A DNA stretch of 64,000 nt from Pseudidiomarina sediminum DSM 21906 (GCF_000423165.1 NZ_AUHL01000005.1:124001-188000), one strand, 5' to 3'; counted from the stretch's first letter, positions 18,800 through 29,054 are shown. Notes: generated by a model from the sequence alone, not told the origin. Made by a program: numbers and translations.

Positions 18800-19945
18800 A
18801 TGACATACATATTTGATGCGGTTCGGACACCGCGTGGGAAAGGAAAACCTGAAGGTGCGCTGGCGGCAATGAAGCCGGATGAGCTGGTTGCGACCTTAGT
18901 AACGGCGCTACAACAACGCGTCCCGACGGCGACTCCACCAGATGCACTTATTTTAGGGTGTGTCGGTCAAATTGGCGCACAAGGAAGTAATATCGCTTTA
19001 GTTTCGAAGTTTCGTTCGGAACTACCTGATGCAACTGCCTCATTCTCAATTAATAACTTTTGTACCTCCGGCTTAACTGCCATTAATCAAGGTGCAGCTC
19101 TCATCGCTGCCAACCAAGCAACAACAGTTTTAGCTGGTGGCGTTGAAATGATGTCACGCGTCGGCTTTATGGCTGACAAGGCAAGTTACTACAGTGATAC
19201 GTCCCTGCCCTTGCGCACTCGCTATCTGCTCGTCGCCTTAGCCGCCGATCGACTCGCCGACGACCTGAATATTACGCGCCAAGAGCTTGATCATTTAGCA
19301 CTACTATCGCAGCAACGTACGCAAGCAGCGGAAGGAACAGCTCTCGTTGCGTCACGAATTGCCGTCAATGGTTATAACGCCGAAGAATGCTTACGGGTCG
19401 GTAACCTTGCCTCACTTGCTGCGCTCGAACCTGCATTTGCGGAATTAGGGGCCGCACATATCGAACAGCTTGGTCGCCCTATCGATCACCGTCACACCAT
19501 TGCACATGCGCCAGGAATTTGTGACGGCGCGGCACTCGCACTGATTGGACAACGCGATGCCATTGACGCCCCACCTCGAGCGCGGATTGTCGCCAGTGCT
19601 GATGTTGGCGGTGATCCTGAGCAATCACTGACCGCCGGTTTTGCGGCCATGGAGCTGGCCTTGCAACGAGCAGGATTAACCCTTGCCGACATGGATCGCA
19701 TTGAGTTCATGGAATCGTTTGCGGTCACCATGGCGAAGTTCATCCGTGACTACCAACCTAACCTCGACAAAGTCAATGTGTCTGGTGGACACCTCGCAAA
19801 AGGACATCCTCTCGGAGCTTCTGGCGCCATTTTACTTTCCACCCTGTTAGATACTCTCGATGTCGCCAAAGGTCGCTTTGGACTGGTCGTCGCTACCGGC
19901 GCTTCAGGCACCGGCAGCGCCATGATTGTCGAACGAATGGAGTGA
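18800..19945 (+). CDS. Thiolase family protein with altered C-terminal loop
   Basis: 381 aa. The nucleophilic Cys is C88 (NNFCTSG), and the His motif GGHLAKGHPLGASGA is present. The canonical NEAFA motif is changed to MESFAVTMA. The usual C-terminal CxGxG loop reads ATGASGTGSA, so the second catalytic Cys is missing. The protein may therefore use a different proton donor, or act as a hydrolase or decarboxylating relative. ATG 18800 has AGGAG at 18791-18795; an in-frame upstream start at 18788 lacks one. It heads the operon 18.8-30.5 kb, and the next ORF starts 5 bp after its stop. Confidence 0.85.
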   Translation: MTYIFDAVRTPRGKGKPEGALAAMKPDELVATLVTALQQRVPTATPPDALILGCVGQIGAQGSNIALVSKFRSELPDATASFSINNFCTSGLTAINQGAALIAANQATTVLAGGVEMMSRVGFMADKASYYSDTSLPLRTRYLLVALAADRLADDLNITRQELDHLALLSQQRTQAAEGTALVASRIAVNGYNAEECLRVGNLASLAALEPAFAELGAAHIEQLGRPIDHRHTIAHAPGICDGAALALIGQRDAIDAPPRARIVASADVGGDPEQSLTAGFAAMELALQRAGLTLADMDRIEFMESFAVTMAKFIRDYQPNLDKVNVSGGHLAKGHPLGASGAILLSTLLDTLDVAKGRFGLVVATGASGTGSAMIVERME

Positions 19946-19950
19946 TCAAA

Positions 19951-21654
19951 ATGTCAGAACAACTCAAGCAACTCATCAATAAACATCAAACGACCTTGTC
20001 TGCCGCAATTGAGGCGATTCGTACGCGTCATAACTGGAGTCCTTTTCAAGACTCACCGTCATCAAAGTTCCACGGCGAAGAGAAACCCAAAGCAGGTAAG
20101 GCTGCGTTTGTGGCACGTTGCCACCGGCCTTTTGATCTTAAACTACCCGGTATCAACGACTGGGTCGGAGGCGAAGTCTCGCCGTTCACACAAGAACCTT
20201 TAGGCATTACCTATCCAGCATGTGACCCGCAAGCTATCATTGCAGCTGCCAAAGCAGCTGCCCCCCAATGGGCCAAGACCACGGCAGAAACACGTCTGGC
20301 AGTCTGCGTCGAAATGACCGAGCAATTGTATGCGCGCAATTTTGAAATGGCGCATGCCATCATGCACGTGGCTGGACAGAGCTACACCCAAGCTTTCAGT
20401 GGCTCTGGTCCGAATGCTTTGGATCGCGGTCTCGAAGCGCTTGCCTATGCCGCCGAAGCAATGCGCCATGTACCAGCTTCAGCAACCTATTCGCGTAACT
20501 TCGCTGGTGAGCAGGTTTTATTGACGAAAACCTACAACCTTATCCCGCGCGGTATTGGCTTAGTCATTTGTTGTGCCTCGTTTCCAACATGGAATGCCTA
20601 TCCTTCGATGTTTGCCAGTTTAGCGACGGGCAACCCAGTCATTATCAAGCCGCACCCCAATGCCATTTTGCCTATGGCTATTGCCGTCGAGATCTGTCGT
20701 GAAGTACTAGAAAAATTTGGGTTTGATGCAAACCTCATCACCTTAGCTGTCGATACGCCAAGCAAACCCATCGCTATGACCTATATCGAAAATCCGGCAG
20801 TACAAATCATCGATTTTACTGGCAGTCCTCGGTTTGGCAGCTACCTTGAGTCGACTGTGAAAGATAAATTGCTGTTTACCGAAACTGCGGGCGTTAATAG
20901 CGTTGTGGTTGCCTCGGTCGACAACCTGCAAGAATCGATGCGTGCTATAGCTCGCGGCACCAGCTTGTTCTCGGCGCAAATGTGCACCAGTCCACAAGTG
21001 GTCTATGTACCCAAAGATGGTATAGCGACGGGAACTGGAACGGTGAGCTTCGAAGAGGTCGCGCAAACACTCGTTAATGAAATCGAAGCGATCGCCAGCA
21101 ACGCAAAAATGGCAGCAGCGATTATGGGAGCTATTCAAGGCCAAGTGAGTTTGAACGTTGTTGCAAGCGCCCACGAACAAGCACAAGCTAAAGGTTTACG
21201 CATTTTACGCGAGGCTTCGCCATATCAGCACCCCGACTTCCCGAACGCACGCACCCTCAGCCCTTTAGTTATCGCGACCACACCAGAACATCAAGAAATG
21301 TACGCGCAAGAATGCTTCGGTCCAGTGCTCTTTATCGTCGCTACAGAAGATGCCGATGCGGCAGCGTATGAAGCCACCGAGCTAGCCCGAACCAAAGGCA
21401 CCATCTCTTGCTACATGTACGCTACTGACGATGCTTACGTCGATCGTTGGTTAGATGCTTACGCGCAAGCTGGAGCCAACCTCACATTAAACTTGACCGG
21501 CCCAATGTGGATCAACTTCGCTGCTGCGTACAGTGATTATCATGTCACGGGATTGAATCCTGCAGGTAATGCCTGCTTGGCAGACTTAGCATTTGTCAGT
21601 GCACGCTTTCGTATTGTCCAACACCGTCGTCCCACCACTGGAGCTGCATCGTGA
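19951..21654 (+). CDS. PaaN-like aldehyde dehydrogenase
   Basis: 567 aa, longer than typical ALDHs. The sequence suits the PaaN-type family associated with phenylacetate degradation (PHIIKPHPNAILPMAI-like core, then IDFTGSPRFG). The catalytic Glu lies in FTETAGVNS and the nucleophilic Cys in FSAQMCTSP. It should oxidise an aldehyde, probably a CoA-pathway intermediate, with NAD(P)+. The carotenoid oxygenase downstream would generate aldehydes, giving it a natural substrate by inference. ATG 19951 has GGAGTG 6 nt upstream; a GTG at 19942 is possible. Its stop overlaps the next gene (GTGA at 21651-21654). Confidence 0.88.
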   Translation: MSEQLKQLINKHQTTLSAAIEAIRTRHNWSPFQDSPSSKFHGEEKPKAGKAAFVARCHRPFDLKLPGINDWVGGEVSPFTQEPLGITYPACDPQAIIAAAKAAAPQWAKTTAETRLAVCVEMTEQLYARNFEMAHAIMHVAGQSYTQAFSGSGPNALDRGLEALAYAAEAMRHVPASATYSRNFAGEQVLLTKTYNLIPRGIGLVICCASFPTWNAYPSMFASLATGNPVIIKPHPNAILPMAIAVEICREVLEKFGFDANLITLAVDTPSKPIAMTYIENPAVQIIDFTGSPRFGSYLESTVKDKLLFTETAGVNSVVVASVDNLQESMRAIARGTSLFSAQMCTSPQVVYVPKDGIATGTGTVSFEEVAQTLVNEIEAIASNAKMAAAIMGAIQGQVSLNVVASAHEQAQAKGLRILREASPYQHPDFPNARTLSPLVIATTPEHQEMYAQECFGPVLFIVATEDADAAAYEATELARTKGTISCYMYATDDAYVDRWLDAYAQAGANLTLNLTGPMWINFAAAYSDYHVTGLNPAGNACLADLAFVSARFRIVQHRRPTTGAAS

Positions 21655-22868
21655 GCGAAAAGATCTATATCGTTGGTGCTGGCATGACGCGTTTTGGTAA
21701 GCATCTGGATGAATCGGTTAAAACGCTTACGCGACAATCGGTGGCAGCTGCACTCAATGATGCTGGCGTGCAATCGCAAGCGATACAAGCAGCATGGTTC
21801 TCAAATACACGCCAGCAAATGCTTGAAGGACAAAACACCATTCGCGGACAAATTGCACTGCGCGCTGCTGGTATCGAAGGTATTCCCATTATCAACGTTG
21901 AGAACGCATGTGCTTCAGGAGCCACCGCTGTACACCAAGCAATGACAGCGATCCGCGCCCAAATGGTTGATCTTGCGTTGGTCGTAGGGACCGAAAAAAT
22001 GGTCTATCCCGACCGCCCCGAGCGGGTCGCAGCGGCGTTTGCGGGAGGAACTGATGTGCACGATCGGCAAAGTGTTTTAGATTACATCGCTTCAATAGGA
22101 GGTACTCCCCCTGGGCCGGACCGAAGCCTCTTTATGGATTTGTATGCCGCTCAAGCGCGTGTGCATATGAATCGTTTTGGAACAAAAGTAGAAGATTTAG
22201 CGCGCCTCGCAGCTAACACTCATTGCCATGGTCACCACAACAGCAAAGCACAGTACCGTACACCTTTTACTGTGACGCAGGTACTAGCTGATAAACCGAT
22301 CGTATTTCCATTTACGCGCGCCATGTGTGCACCAGTTAGCGATGGCTCGGCGGCGCTAATAATATGCAATGAAAAAATGGCCCGCCAATTGGGGAAAGCG
22401 CGTGCCGTTGAATTAAATACGGTCGCACTGTTAAGCACTATAAGCCGTGATAAAAACGATTATGAAAATCATATTGGCCGACGCGCAGCTATACAAGCCT
22501 ATAACGATGCAGGCGTGAACCCAGCAGATATCGACCTGATTGAAGTTCACGACGCCACAGCCTTTTCCACTCTACAGCAAATTGAGAACCTCCAATTGTG
22601 CGCCGCCGGTACCGTTGGCGCTCAGCTACGCAAGGGAGATTTTGCCATCGGAGGTCGTACCCCAGTGAACCCATCAGGAGGTCTGCTGGCCAAGGGACAC
22701 CCAGTTGGCGCAACAGGTATTGCGCAGTTATACGAATTGGTTACCCAACTACGCGGCGAAGCTGGCCGAAGACAAGTTGCCGATGCGCGGCTTGCAGTAG
22801 CCGAAAATGGTGGTGGCTTTCTCGGCGTGGAAGAAGGTGTTACCGCGGTCACCGTGTTGAACAAATGA
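21651..22868 (+). CDS. Thiolase-family enzyme, lipid-transfer/SCP-x type
   Basis: 405 aa, starting at GTG in a 4-bp overlap with the ALDH stop. C87 (VENACASGAT) is the nucleophile; HDATAFSTLQ and GGLLAKGHPVGATG supply the remaining active-site motifs. The C-terminus ends in ENGGGFLGVEEG without a second Cys, as in SCP-x-like thiolases and the related side-chain aldolases. Those aldolases usually need a DUF35 partner; none is seen nearby. It overlaps the esterase gene downstream by 4 bp (ATGA), so all of these genes are translated as a coupled set. Confidence 0.87.
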   Translation: MSEKIYIVGAGMTRFGKHLDESVKTLTRQSVAAALNDAGVQSQAIQAAWFSNTRQQMLEGQNTIRGQIALRAAGIEGIPIINVENACASGATAVHQAMTAIRAQMVDLALVVGTEKMVYPDRPERVAAAFAGGTDVHDRQSVLDYIASIGGTPPGPDRSLFMDLYAAQARVHMNRFGTKVEDLARLAANTHCHGHHNSKAQYRTPFTVTQVLADKPIVFPFTRAMCAPVSDGSAALIICNEKMARQLGKARAVELNTVALLSTISRDKNDYENHIGRRAAIQAYNDAGVNPADIDLIEVHDATAFSTLQQIENLQLCAAGTVGAQLRKGDFAIGGRTPVNPSGGLLAKGHPVGATGIAQLYELVTQLRGEAGRRQVADARLAVAENGGGFLGVEEGVTAVTVLNK

Positions 22869-24439
22869 ATTACCCCATTCGAAAACGAATCACCACGAGG
22901 ATAATCACAATGGGATATTTAGCTTTAGGGTTGCTCTCCACTGCGACCAGCCTTGCCGCTACTTCAGTTGATGCTGATACCCTACTTCAATGTAGCAACA
23001 TTGCGCCACCGAACAACGTGCAATTCGAGCAGCCTCCGCAATGGCAAACCACCGAAACGTTGCCACGCTACTGCCAAGTGCGTGGCACTATTTCCGAACG
23101 GATTCGCTTTGAAATGCGTTTACCTGCTCAGTGGAATGGTCGTTTTATGATGGCCGGTTGCGGTGGTTTTTGCGGTGAACTTCTGCCGGACAAACCAGGC
23201 TATTCCAATACCATTAACGAAGCTTTGAAGCGCGGGTATGCGGCCATTAGTCATGATGCAGGACACCAAGCCAAAAGCTGGCAAGTGAGCTGGGCCTATG
23301 ATGATCCGGAAGCGCTAGAGATCTGGGCACATAAAGTGATCCCTTTAGTGCATGCTGCTGGTCTCGCCTTAGTCGACAACCTCTATCAGCAAGCCCCGAA
23401 CTATAGCTACTTCTCGGGTTGCTCGAACGGTGGCCGACTTGGGTTGATCGCCGCCCAACGCTATCCCGATTTGTTTGACGGCATTGCCGCCGGTGGACCT
23501 ATTCTTAACCTAAGTGAAACCGCAGGGCTTTGGGGAAACTGGGTATTGCAACACGCTGGCTCGGCAGATGCTCCGCGGCTCGAAAAAAGCGAAGTACAAT
23601 GGGTGAAAAAAGCCGTTATGCAGCATTGCGATGCGACAGACGGCCAACGTGACGGCGTCATCAGTGCCCCACGCAGCTGTTCATTTGACTTTAATCGCTT
23701 GCGCTGTCCGGCCGACCAAGCGGATCACACAAATTGCTTAAGCAACGCGCAAGCAACGATGTTGAACACACTCTACGACGGCGTCAAAACTAGCGATGGA
23801 ACGCGCGTAGCTGCGACCATGGAATACGGTTCCGAACACTACGCGGACATTTGGATTTTTGGCTCACGTAAACAACCAGCATGGGGTGCAGCCGCATCTC
23901 AAGGTTATCGGCAGCTGTTGTCAATGGAACTACTTGGTAAAGAAACAGCGACCGCGATCAGCACACAACAGATGTTGGATTGGATTGCTAATGCCAACCT
24001 ACCAGCACTCACTGACGCAGTGAATCCTAACTTGAGTGCACTTAAACAACACGACACCAAACTAATGATTTACCAAGGTTGGGCTGATCCGCTGATCATT
24101 CCACAGCCCGTGATTAACTATTACCAGCAAGCTATCGCTGCTACCGGTGACCTCGAACAACTGCAACAGAACGCGCGACTGTTTATGCTGCCAGGTTGGG
24201 GACATTGCTGGGAGCGACCTGCTGAAGCGCCGGATCAGTTCGATCCGCTACATGTCCTCGAGCAATGGGTTGAACAGGACCAAGCACCTGATGCGGTAAT
24301 TGCTACGCAACGTAATGGCGAAGCAATTGAACGCTCACGCCCTATTTGCGCCTATCCAAAGGTCGCACAACTCATACCGGACAGTGACCCTAAGGTTGCC
24401 AGCAGTTATCAATGTGTCTCTTCTGAAGCCCCTGAGTAG
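22865..24439 (+). CDS. Secreted tannase/feruloyl-esterase family hydrolase
   Basis: 524 aa. An N-terminal signal peptide (RKR then GYLALGLLSTATSLA) suggests export to the periplasm or beyond. The family's CS-D-HC catalytic arrangement is visible: Cys-Ser in FSGCSNGG, Asp in GWADPLI and His-Cys in GWGHCWE, where the two Cys are expected to form a disulfide. A calcium-loop-like DATDGQRDG lies mid-protein. It should cleave an ester of an aromatic or similar acid outside the cytoplasm. The start ATG at 22865 overlaps the thiolase stop; the frame is open further upstream but only through the thiolase coding region. Confidence 0.88.
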   Translation: MNYPIRKRITTRIITMGYLALGLLSTATSLAATSVDADTLLQCSNIAPPNNVQFEQPPQWQTTETLPRYCQVRGTISERIRFEMRLPAQWNGRFMMAGCGGFCGELLPDKPGYSNTINEALKRGYAAISHDAGHQAKSWQVSWAYDDPEALEIWAHKVIPLVHAAGLALVDNLYQQAPNYSYFSGCSNGGRLGLIAAQRYPDLFDGIAAGGPILNLSETAGLWGNWVLQHAGSADAPRLEKSEVQWVKKAVMQHCDATDGQRDGVISAPRSCSFDFNRLRCPADQADHTNCLSNAQATMLNTLYDGVKTSDGTRVAATMEYGSEHYADIWIFGSRKQPAWGAAASQGYRQLLSMELLGKETATAISTQQMLDWIANANLPALTDAVNPNLSALKQHDTKLMIYQGWADPLIIPQPVINYYQQAIAATGDLEQLQQNARLFMLPGWGHCWERPAEAPDQFDPLHVLEQWVEQDQAPDAVIATQRNGEAIERSRPICAYPKVAQLIPDSDPKVASSYQCVSSEAPE

Positions 24440-24483
24440 ACACGTATTAACCAACTAAAAATAATAATTCAAAAGGCTATGCT

Positions 24484-25428
24484 ATGCAGAACAATCCATT
24501 ACAACTTAAGTTACCCATTTTTTGCGCGCCGATGTTTTTGGTATCTAGTCCAGAATTGGTCATTTCTGCGTGTAAAGCAGGCATTGCTGGGGCATTTCCA
24601 GTAACCAACGCACGTAGTATTGAAGAGCTGGAACAGTGGATGGCGACAATTTCAGATGCGCTTAACGAGAACGATGCACCTTGGGTAATGAACTTGATTA
24701 CGCACTCGACCTATCCACGCTTAGAAGAAGAGCTCAAACTGGTTGCGAAGTATAAACCCAAAGTAGTCATTACTGCGTTAGGCTCCCCTAAGCCAGTTAT
24801 GGAAACCGTCAAATCCTATGGTGGCATGGTGTTTGCCGATGTTGTCGATCTAAAACTCGCGAAAAAGGCTGCTGCCGCAGGCGTCGATGGCCTTGCCTGT
24901 ATTTGCGCCGGCGCTGGTGGCCATACAGGACAACTCAATCCATTCGCCTTCGTCTCTGCGGTGCGCGAGTTTTTTGATGGTTATATTGCGGTCGGTGGCG
25001 GTATTTCAGATGGTGCCGCCGTGGCCGGTGCTATCGCCGCAGGTGCCGATTATGTGTATATGGGCACGCGCTTTTTGCCAACCGAAGAAAGTATGGCCTT
25101 CCCCGACTACAAAGCCATGGTGGTGGAAGCGACGTCTGATGATCTTGTGGTTTCCGACGCTATCACTGGTACCAAAGCTTCATGGCTAAAACCAAGTCTT
25201 GTACGCGCAGGTCTAGACCCTGAGAACTTAGGTGAATCAGTACAACGCGACTACTCCGGCGCTGGCGGAACCAAACGCTGGAAAGACATTTGGGCTGCAG
25301 GACAAGGCGTTGGCAGAACCCGCGCGATTGAACCGGTTGCCACCATCGTGGCTGATATAGAGCGAGAGTACCTCGAAGCGATCCAACGTTTCAACCAACG
25401 CGTTAGTGCGAGTACAAGCAATGCATAA
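24484..25428 (+). CDS. Nitronate monooxygenase-family FMN protein
   Basis: 314 aa TIM-barrel flavoprotein of the 2-nitropropane dioxygenase/NMO family. The FMN phosphate segments are GGGISDGAAVAGAIAAGADY and YMGTRF, and the active-site His lies in GAGGHTGQ. True nitronate oxidation is not required; relatives act as quinone or enoyl reductases. AAAAGG lies upstream of the ATG. In this operon it could handle an unsaturated intermediate. It is followed by the CoA-transferase with an 8-bp overlap. Confidence 0.87.
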   Translation: MQNNPLQLKLPIFCAPMFLVSSPELVISACKAGIAGAFPVTNARSIEELEQWMATISDALNENDAPWVMNLITHSTYPRLEEELKLVAKYKPKVVITALGSPKPVMETVKSYGGMVFADVVDLKLAKKAAAAGVDGLACICAGAGGHTGQLNPFAFVSAVREFFDGYIAVGGGISDGAAVAGAIAAGADYVYMGTRFLPTEESMAFPDYKAMVVEATSDDLVVSDAITGTKASWLKPSLVRAGLDPENLGESVQRDYSGAGGTKRWKDIWAAGQGVGRTRAIEPVATIVADIEREYLEAIQRFNQRVSASTSNA

Positions 25429-26605
25429 GTTACTCGCAGGTATTCGGGTACTCGACTTTGGCCGGTACATCGCCGGCCCCTTTTGCGCTACGTTGTTGGC
25501 TGACTTAGGTGCTGATGTCATCCGGATCGAGAAACCCAGTGGTGGCGAAGACCGTTACACCGTTCCTGTCACTTCACAGGGTGAAGGCGCGTACTATTTA
25601 CAACTCGGCAGAAATAAACGCGGTATTACCTTGAATCCAACCAGCACCGAGGGGCGTGAAGTGGTGCGTAAGCTGGTTGCTAGCGCAGATGTAGTGGTAG
25701 CCAATCTCCCCACGCCAGCGTTAAAAAAGCTCGGGTTAGATTATGAAAGTTTACGCGCCATCAAAGCTGACATCATTCTTACGACCGGATCAGCATTTGG
25801 TGCCACCGGACCTTATGCTGCTCGCGGTGGCTTTGATACTGTTGCGCAAGCCATGTCAGGGGCAATGTACTTAAGTGGCGATAACAATCAACCGGCAAAG
25901 TCATTCGCTCCTTATTGTGACTTTGGCACCGCTTCACTCAGTGCATTCGGGACGCTCGCGGCACTCATGCACCGCCAACAAACGGGCGAAGGACAAGTTG
26001 TAGAGGGCAGCTTACTGAGTACTGCACTTACCTTTAACAACGCGGCGCTAATGGAACAGGCATTGATCGGCATCAACCGGCAAGGTAGTGGCACACAAGG
26101 GCAGTACAACGCTCCAACGGATACCTTTAAGACACGCGATGGCTACATCACCGTACAAGTTGTTGGGGCAGGAATATTCAAACGCTGGGCCAATCTAATG
26201 GGTGAGCGAGAGTGGCTCGATAATCCACGCTTTGATACCGACCAGAAGCGTGGCGATCATGCCAATGAAATTAATCAGCGTATGGCCCGTTGGTGTCGTG
26301 AGAGAGACACTCAACAAGCCTTAGATGACCTTGCGAATGCAGGTATTCCAAGTGGAGAAATGCTAAAGCCAGACGCTGTACTGACGCATGAACACATCCA
26401 GCAAGCGCGAATGTTTCAATGGCTTACGTACCCCGATATGACTGCAGAAGCACCTATCGCTGAACACCCTATACGCTATTCAAGAACAAGTGTGCCGCCC
26501 TTTCGACGTGCTCCCAGTCTAGGTGAACATACCGATGAGGTGCTCGAAGAAATTGGATATAACGCTGAACAAATTCGCCAACTGCGCCGCAGCGGAATTA
26601 TTTAA
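25421..26605 (+). CDS. CaiB/BaiF-family CoA-transferase
   Basis: 394 aa. A class III CoA-transferase: the N-terminal LLAGIRVLDFGRYIAGPFCATLLADLGADVIRIEKP-type start, GRNKRGI, and the region with the expected catalytic Asp (ARGGFDTVAQAMSG). It moves CoA between an acyl-CoA donor and the pathway acid. ATG 25421 was chosen over GTG 25406 because the family begins at the LAGIRVLDFG motif; the ribosome site is weak either way. It is the second potential acid-activating enzyme of the locus after the acyl-CoA synthetase. Confidence 0.9.
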   Translation: MHKLLAGIRVLDFGRYIAGPFCATLLADLGADVIRIEKPSGGEDRYTVPVTSQGEGAYYLQLGRNKRGITLNPTSTEGREVVRKLVASADVVVANLPTPALKKLGLDYESLRAIKADIILTTGSAFGATGPYAARGGFDTVAQAMSGAMYLSGDNNQPAKSFAPYCDFGTASLSAFGTLAALMHRQQTGEGQVVEGSLLSTALTFNNAALMEQALIGINRQGSGTQGQYNAPTDTFKTRDGYITVQVVGAGIFKRWANLMGEREWLDNPRFDTDQKRGDHANEINQRMARWCRERDTQQALDDLANAGIPSGEMLKPDAVLTHEHIQQARMFQWLTYPDMTAEAPIAEHPIRYSRTSVPPFRRAPSLGEHTDEVLEEIGYNAEQIRQLRRSGII

Positions 26606-26834
26606 CGTAGGTTCAACTATAAAAGTGATGAAATACATAATCTACGTAAATAATAACTATTGACAGCATAAATTACATACAATAAGGTTTTGTTATGCAA
26701 GTTGTTTAAGGCTGTCTACTTGCAGATAGCGCTGAGCGCCCTTTGACTAAGGACGCTCTAAAACGGCAACTGCCACCTAATAATAAGAATAAACACAGAA
26801 CAGCTAGCATAAGAAATAGCTGCAAGGAACACAC
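26606..26834 (+). promoter_or_regulatory. Promoter region of the TonB receptor gene
   Basis: This 229-bp AT-rich gap breaks the otherwise coupled operon and probably holds an own promoter for the receptor and oxygenase genes. It contains an imperfect inverted repeat at 26734-26758 (GAGCG-C-CCTT / AAGG-A-CGCTC around TGACT), a possible operator. No certain -35/-10 pair could be fixed. Confidence 0.4.
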
Positions 26835-29054
26835 ATGAAATACAATCTGCTGTACAAAAGCATGGTCTGTGCATTGTTTCTAAGCACTCCTTATCACTCG
26901 GTCATCGCACAAGAAGCTACCGAGGCAGACGAAGAAAAGAAAAAGTCACTGGAAGTCATTATGGTGACGGCTGAGCGCCGCTCAGAGTCGATACAAGAGA
27001 CGCCAATGTCCATTACCGCATTCAATGAAGAAATGATTGAAGAAGGTGGCATTACCACAATTGATAACATTGCGCAGCAAACGCCAAACCTAAAAATCAA
27101 TACGTTCAATATTTCAGAGCCACAGCTCTACATTCGCGGTATCGGCACCACTAACGATTCGGCCGGCTCTGATCCTGCTGTCGCTGTATTTATTGATGAT
27201 GTTTATATTGGCCGACCAAGTGGCGCGTCGATGGATCTCTATGACCTTGAACGCATCGAGGTTCTGCGCGGCCCACAAGGCACCTTATACGGCCGCAACT
27301 CAGCGGGTGGCGCCATCAATCTCTTCACTAAGAAACCTCATGCCTACTACGACGCAAAATTCGGTGTCAGCATTGGCAATGAGGAGCTCTGGAATCTACG
27401 TGGCTACGTGAATGGCGCTATCACCGATAACGTGTTTGGCAAACTGACCACTAATATTCGCCAACGCGGTGGCTTTGCTGAAAACGTTACAACGGGCCAA
27501 GAGTTGGAAGATGAAGATACCAAAAGTGTTCGAGGACAGTTGTTGATCGAAGCAAGTTCAGACGTCGAAGTCTTACTCGGTTTTGATTATACCGACACCT
27601 CCGGCAATGGCAGCAACCGCTACCTCACCCGCTTTGACGTTGACCCGATTTTCCCAGTGCAAAGCATTATTGATGCGCAGCTTGCCTCGAACGCCAGTAT
27701 TGGCAACGATCCTCGTAAGAGCAATAGCAATCTTGTGCAATCTACCAGTAAAGAGATCTTTGGTTTGCAGGCGCGCGTCGAAGCACAACTAGATTGGGCA
27801 CGTTTCACGTCAATTTCTGCCTATCGTGAAAGTGAATCCTCTTGGTTACAACCACTGGTGCCAATGTTGATGATTCAAGATGGCGGAACCGGGCTGTATG
27901 AAATTAACAACGGAGCGGATCAAAAGGCTGATCAGCTCTCACAAGAATTTCGTTTAAACGCTGAAACAGATACCTTGAAATGGGTCGCTGGCTTATTTTT
28001 CTTCAAAGAAAACATAGAGCGTGATGAAACCTTCCAAACCTATTTTATTCCTGGTCTTTTACCGCCAGCTATTTCAGAGGGCGATGTAAGTTTCTTCCAA
28101 GACGCCACAAGTGAAAGTGCCGCCGCATTCGGTCAAATCACCTGGGATGCAACGGATGATCTTGCGCTAACCCTCGGTGCCCGCTATACCGACGACAAAA
28201 AGAGCATTGATAACATTGCCGTCAATAATCGCGACACTGCGATTGGGGGCATCCCACTCAATGGTCCAGGCTACAGTGTGGAAGCTAGCGAGTCATGGTC
28301 AGATACGACCTACCGCGCAACCGTTGATTACAACCTAACGGACAATCATTTGCTTTATTTTACCTACTCTGAGGGTTTCAAAAGCGGTTCGTTTACTGGA
28401 CAACAAAGCAGCCCAATTATCGCGGCGACACCAATTCTGCCTGAAACTTCAACGAACTATGAAATTGGTGCCAAAACCGAGTGGTTTGATAATCGTTTAC
28501 GCTTGAACGTCACCTACTTCCAGTTAGATTACGAAGACCTACAAACCTTCACGCTCGTTGATGGCACGACCCTTGTGGCCGATAACTCCAATGCTGAAGT
28601 TTCCGGGTTTGAAGCTGATTTCGCCCTTTTGGTTACTGAAAACTTAAAACTAACTGGTACCTACGCTGCGCTCGACGGAGAGTTTGTTGATGGTCAACAC
28701 CAAGGTAATGAAACCCCACGGAGTCCCGGTACGAGTTGGTCGTTAACGCCGACCTACACGATGCCATTTGGCAGCGACGGCTGGCTCGATTTCGCTGTGA
28801 ACTTCTCGTATACCGACGAGTACTATATCGATACAGCCAATGACCCACGTGGCTTACAAGACGATGTTTTACTTATGGACGCCTCAATCAAATACAGTCC
28901 AGAAGCCGGTGACTGGGATCTATCTTTATGGGCTAAAAATATCCAAGACGAGTTGTATACCGTGCATAGCATTAACGGCAACCTAGGTGGCGCCAGCGAA
29001 ATCTATGCGCCACCGCGGACGTTTGGAATCACCTTTAACTATTACTGGTTTTAA
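26835..29054 (+). CDS. TonB-dependent outer-membrane receptor
   Basis: 739 aa. A signal peptide (MKYNLLYKSMVCALFLST, then AQ) precedes a plug domain. Its start, EVIMVTAERRSESIQETPMSITAF, is of the sphingomonad/marine catabolic TBDR type, with LYIRGIG and RIEVLRGPQGTLYGRNSAGGAINL typical of the plug end. A 22-strand barrel follows and ends in a C-terminal aromatic (YYWF). It imports a bulky substrate across the outer membrane using TonB energy. It is 23 bp upstream of the oxygenase gene, so the imported molecule is probably the oxygenase substrate or its ester. No nearby iron genes argue for a siderophore role. Confidence 0.93.
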   Translation: MKYNLLYKSMVCALFLSTPYHSVIAQEATEADEEKKKSLEVIMVTAERRSESIQETPMSITAFNEEMIEEGGITTIDNIAQQTPNLKINTFNISEPQLYIRGIGTTNDSAGSDPAVAVFIDDVYIGRPSGASMDLYDLERIEVLRGPQGTLYGRNSAGGAINLFTKKPHAYYDAKFGVSIGNEELWNLRGYVNGAITDNVFGKLTTNIRQRGGFAENVTTGQELEDEDTKSVRGQLLIEASSDVEVLLGFDYTDTSGNGSNRYLTRFDVDPIFPVQSIIDAQLASNASIGNDPRKSNSNLVQSTSKEIFGLQARVEAQLDWARFTSISAYRESESSWLQPLVPMLMIQDGGTGLYEINNGADQKADQLSQEFRLNAETDTLKWVAGLFFFKENIERDETFQTYFIPGLLPPAISEGDVSFFQDATSESAAAFGQITWDATDDLALTLGARYTDDKKSIDNIAVNNRDTAIGGIPLNGPGYSVEASESWSDTTYRATVDYNLTDNHLLYFTYSEGFKSGSFTGQQSSPIIAATPILPETSTNYEIGAKTEWFDNRLRLNVTYFQLDYEDLQTFTLVDGTTLVADNSNAEVSGFEADFALLVTENLKLTGTYAALDGEFVDGQHQGNETPRSPGTSWSLTPTYTMPFGSDGWLDFAVNFSYTDEYYIDTANDPRGLQDDVLLMDASIKYSPEAGDWDLSLWAKNIQDELYTVHSINGNLGGASEIYAPPRTFGITFNYYWF

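Noticed and set aside
22598-22864. Long N-terminal extension of the tannase-family gene
   Set aside because: It runs through thiolase coding sequence in another frame and gives a very Arg-rich, low-quality protein; the signal peptide begins at 22865.
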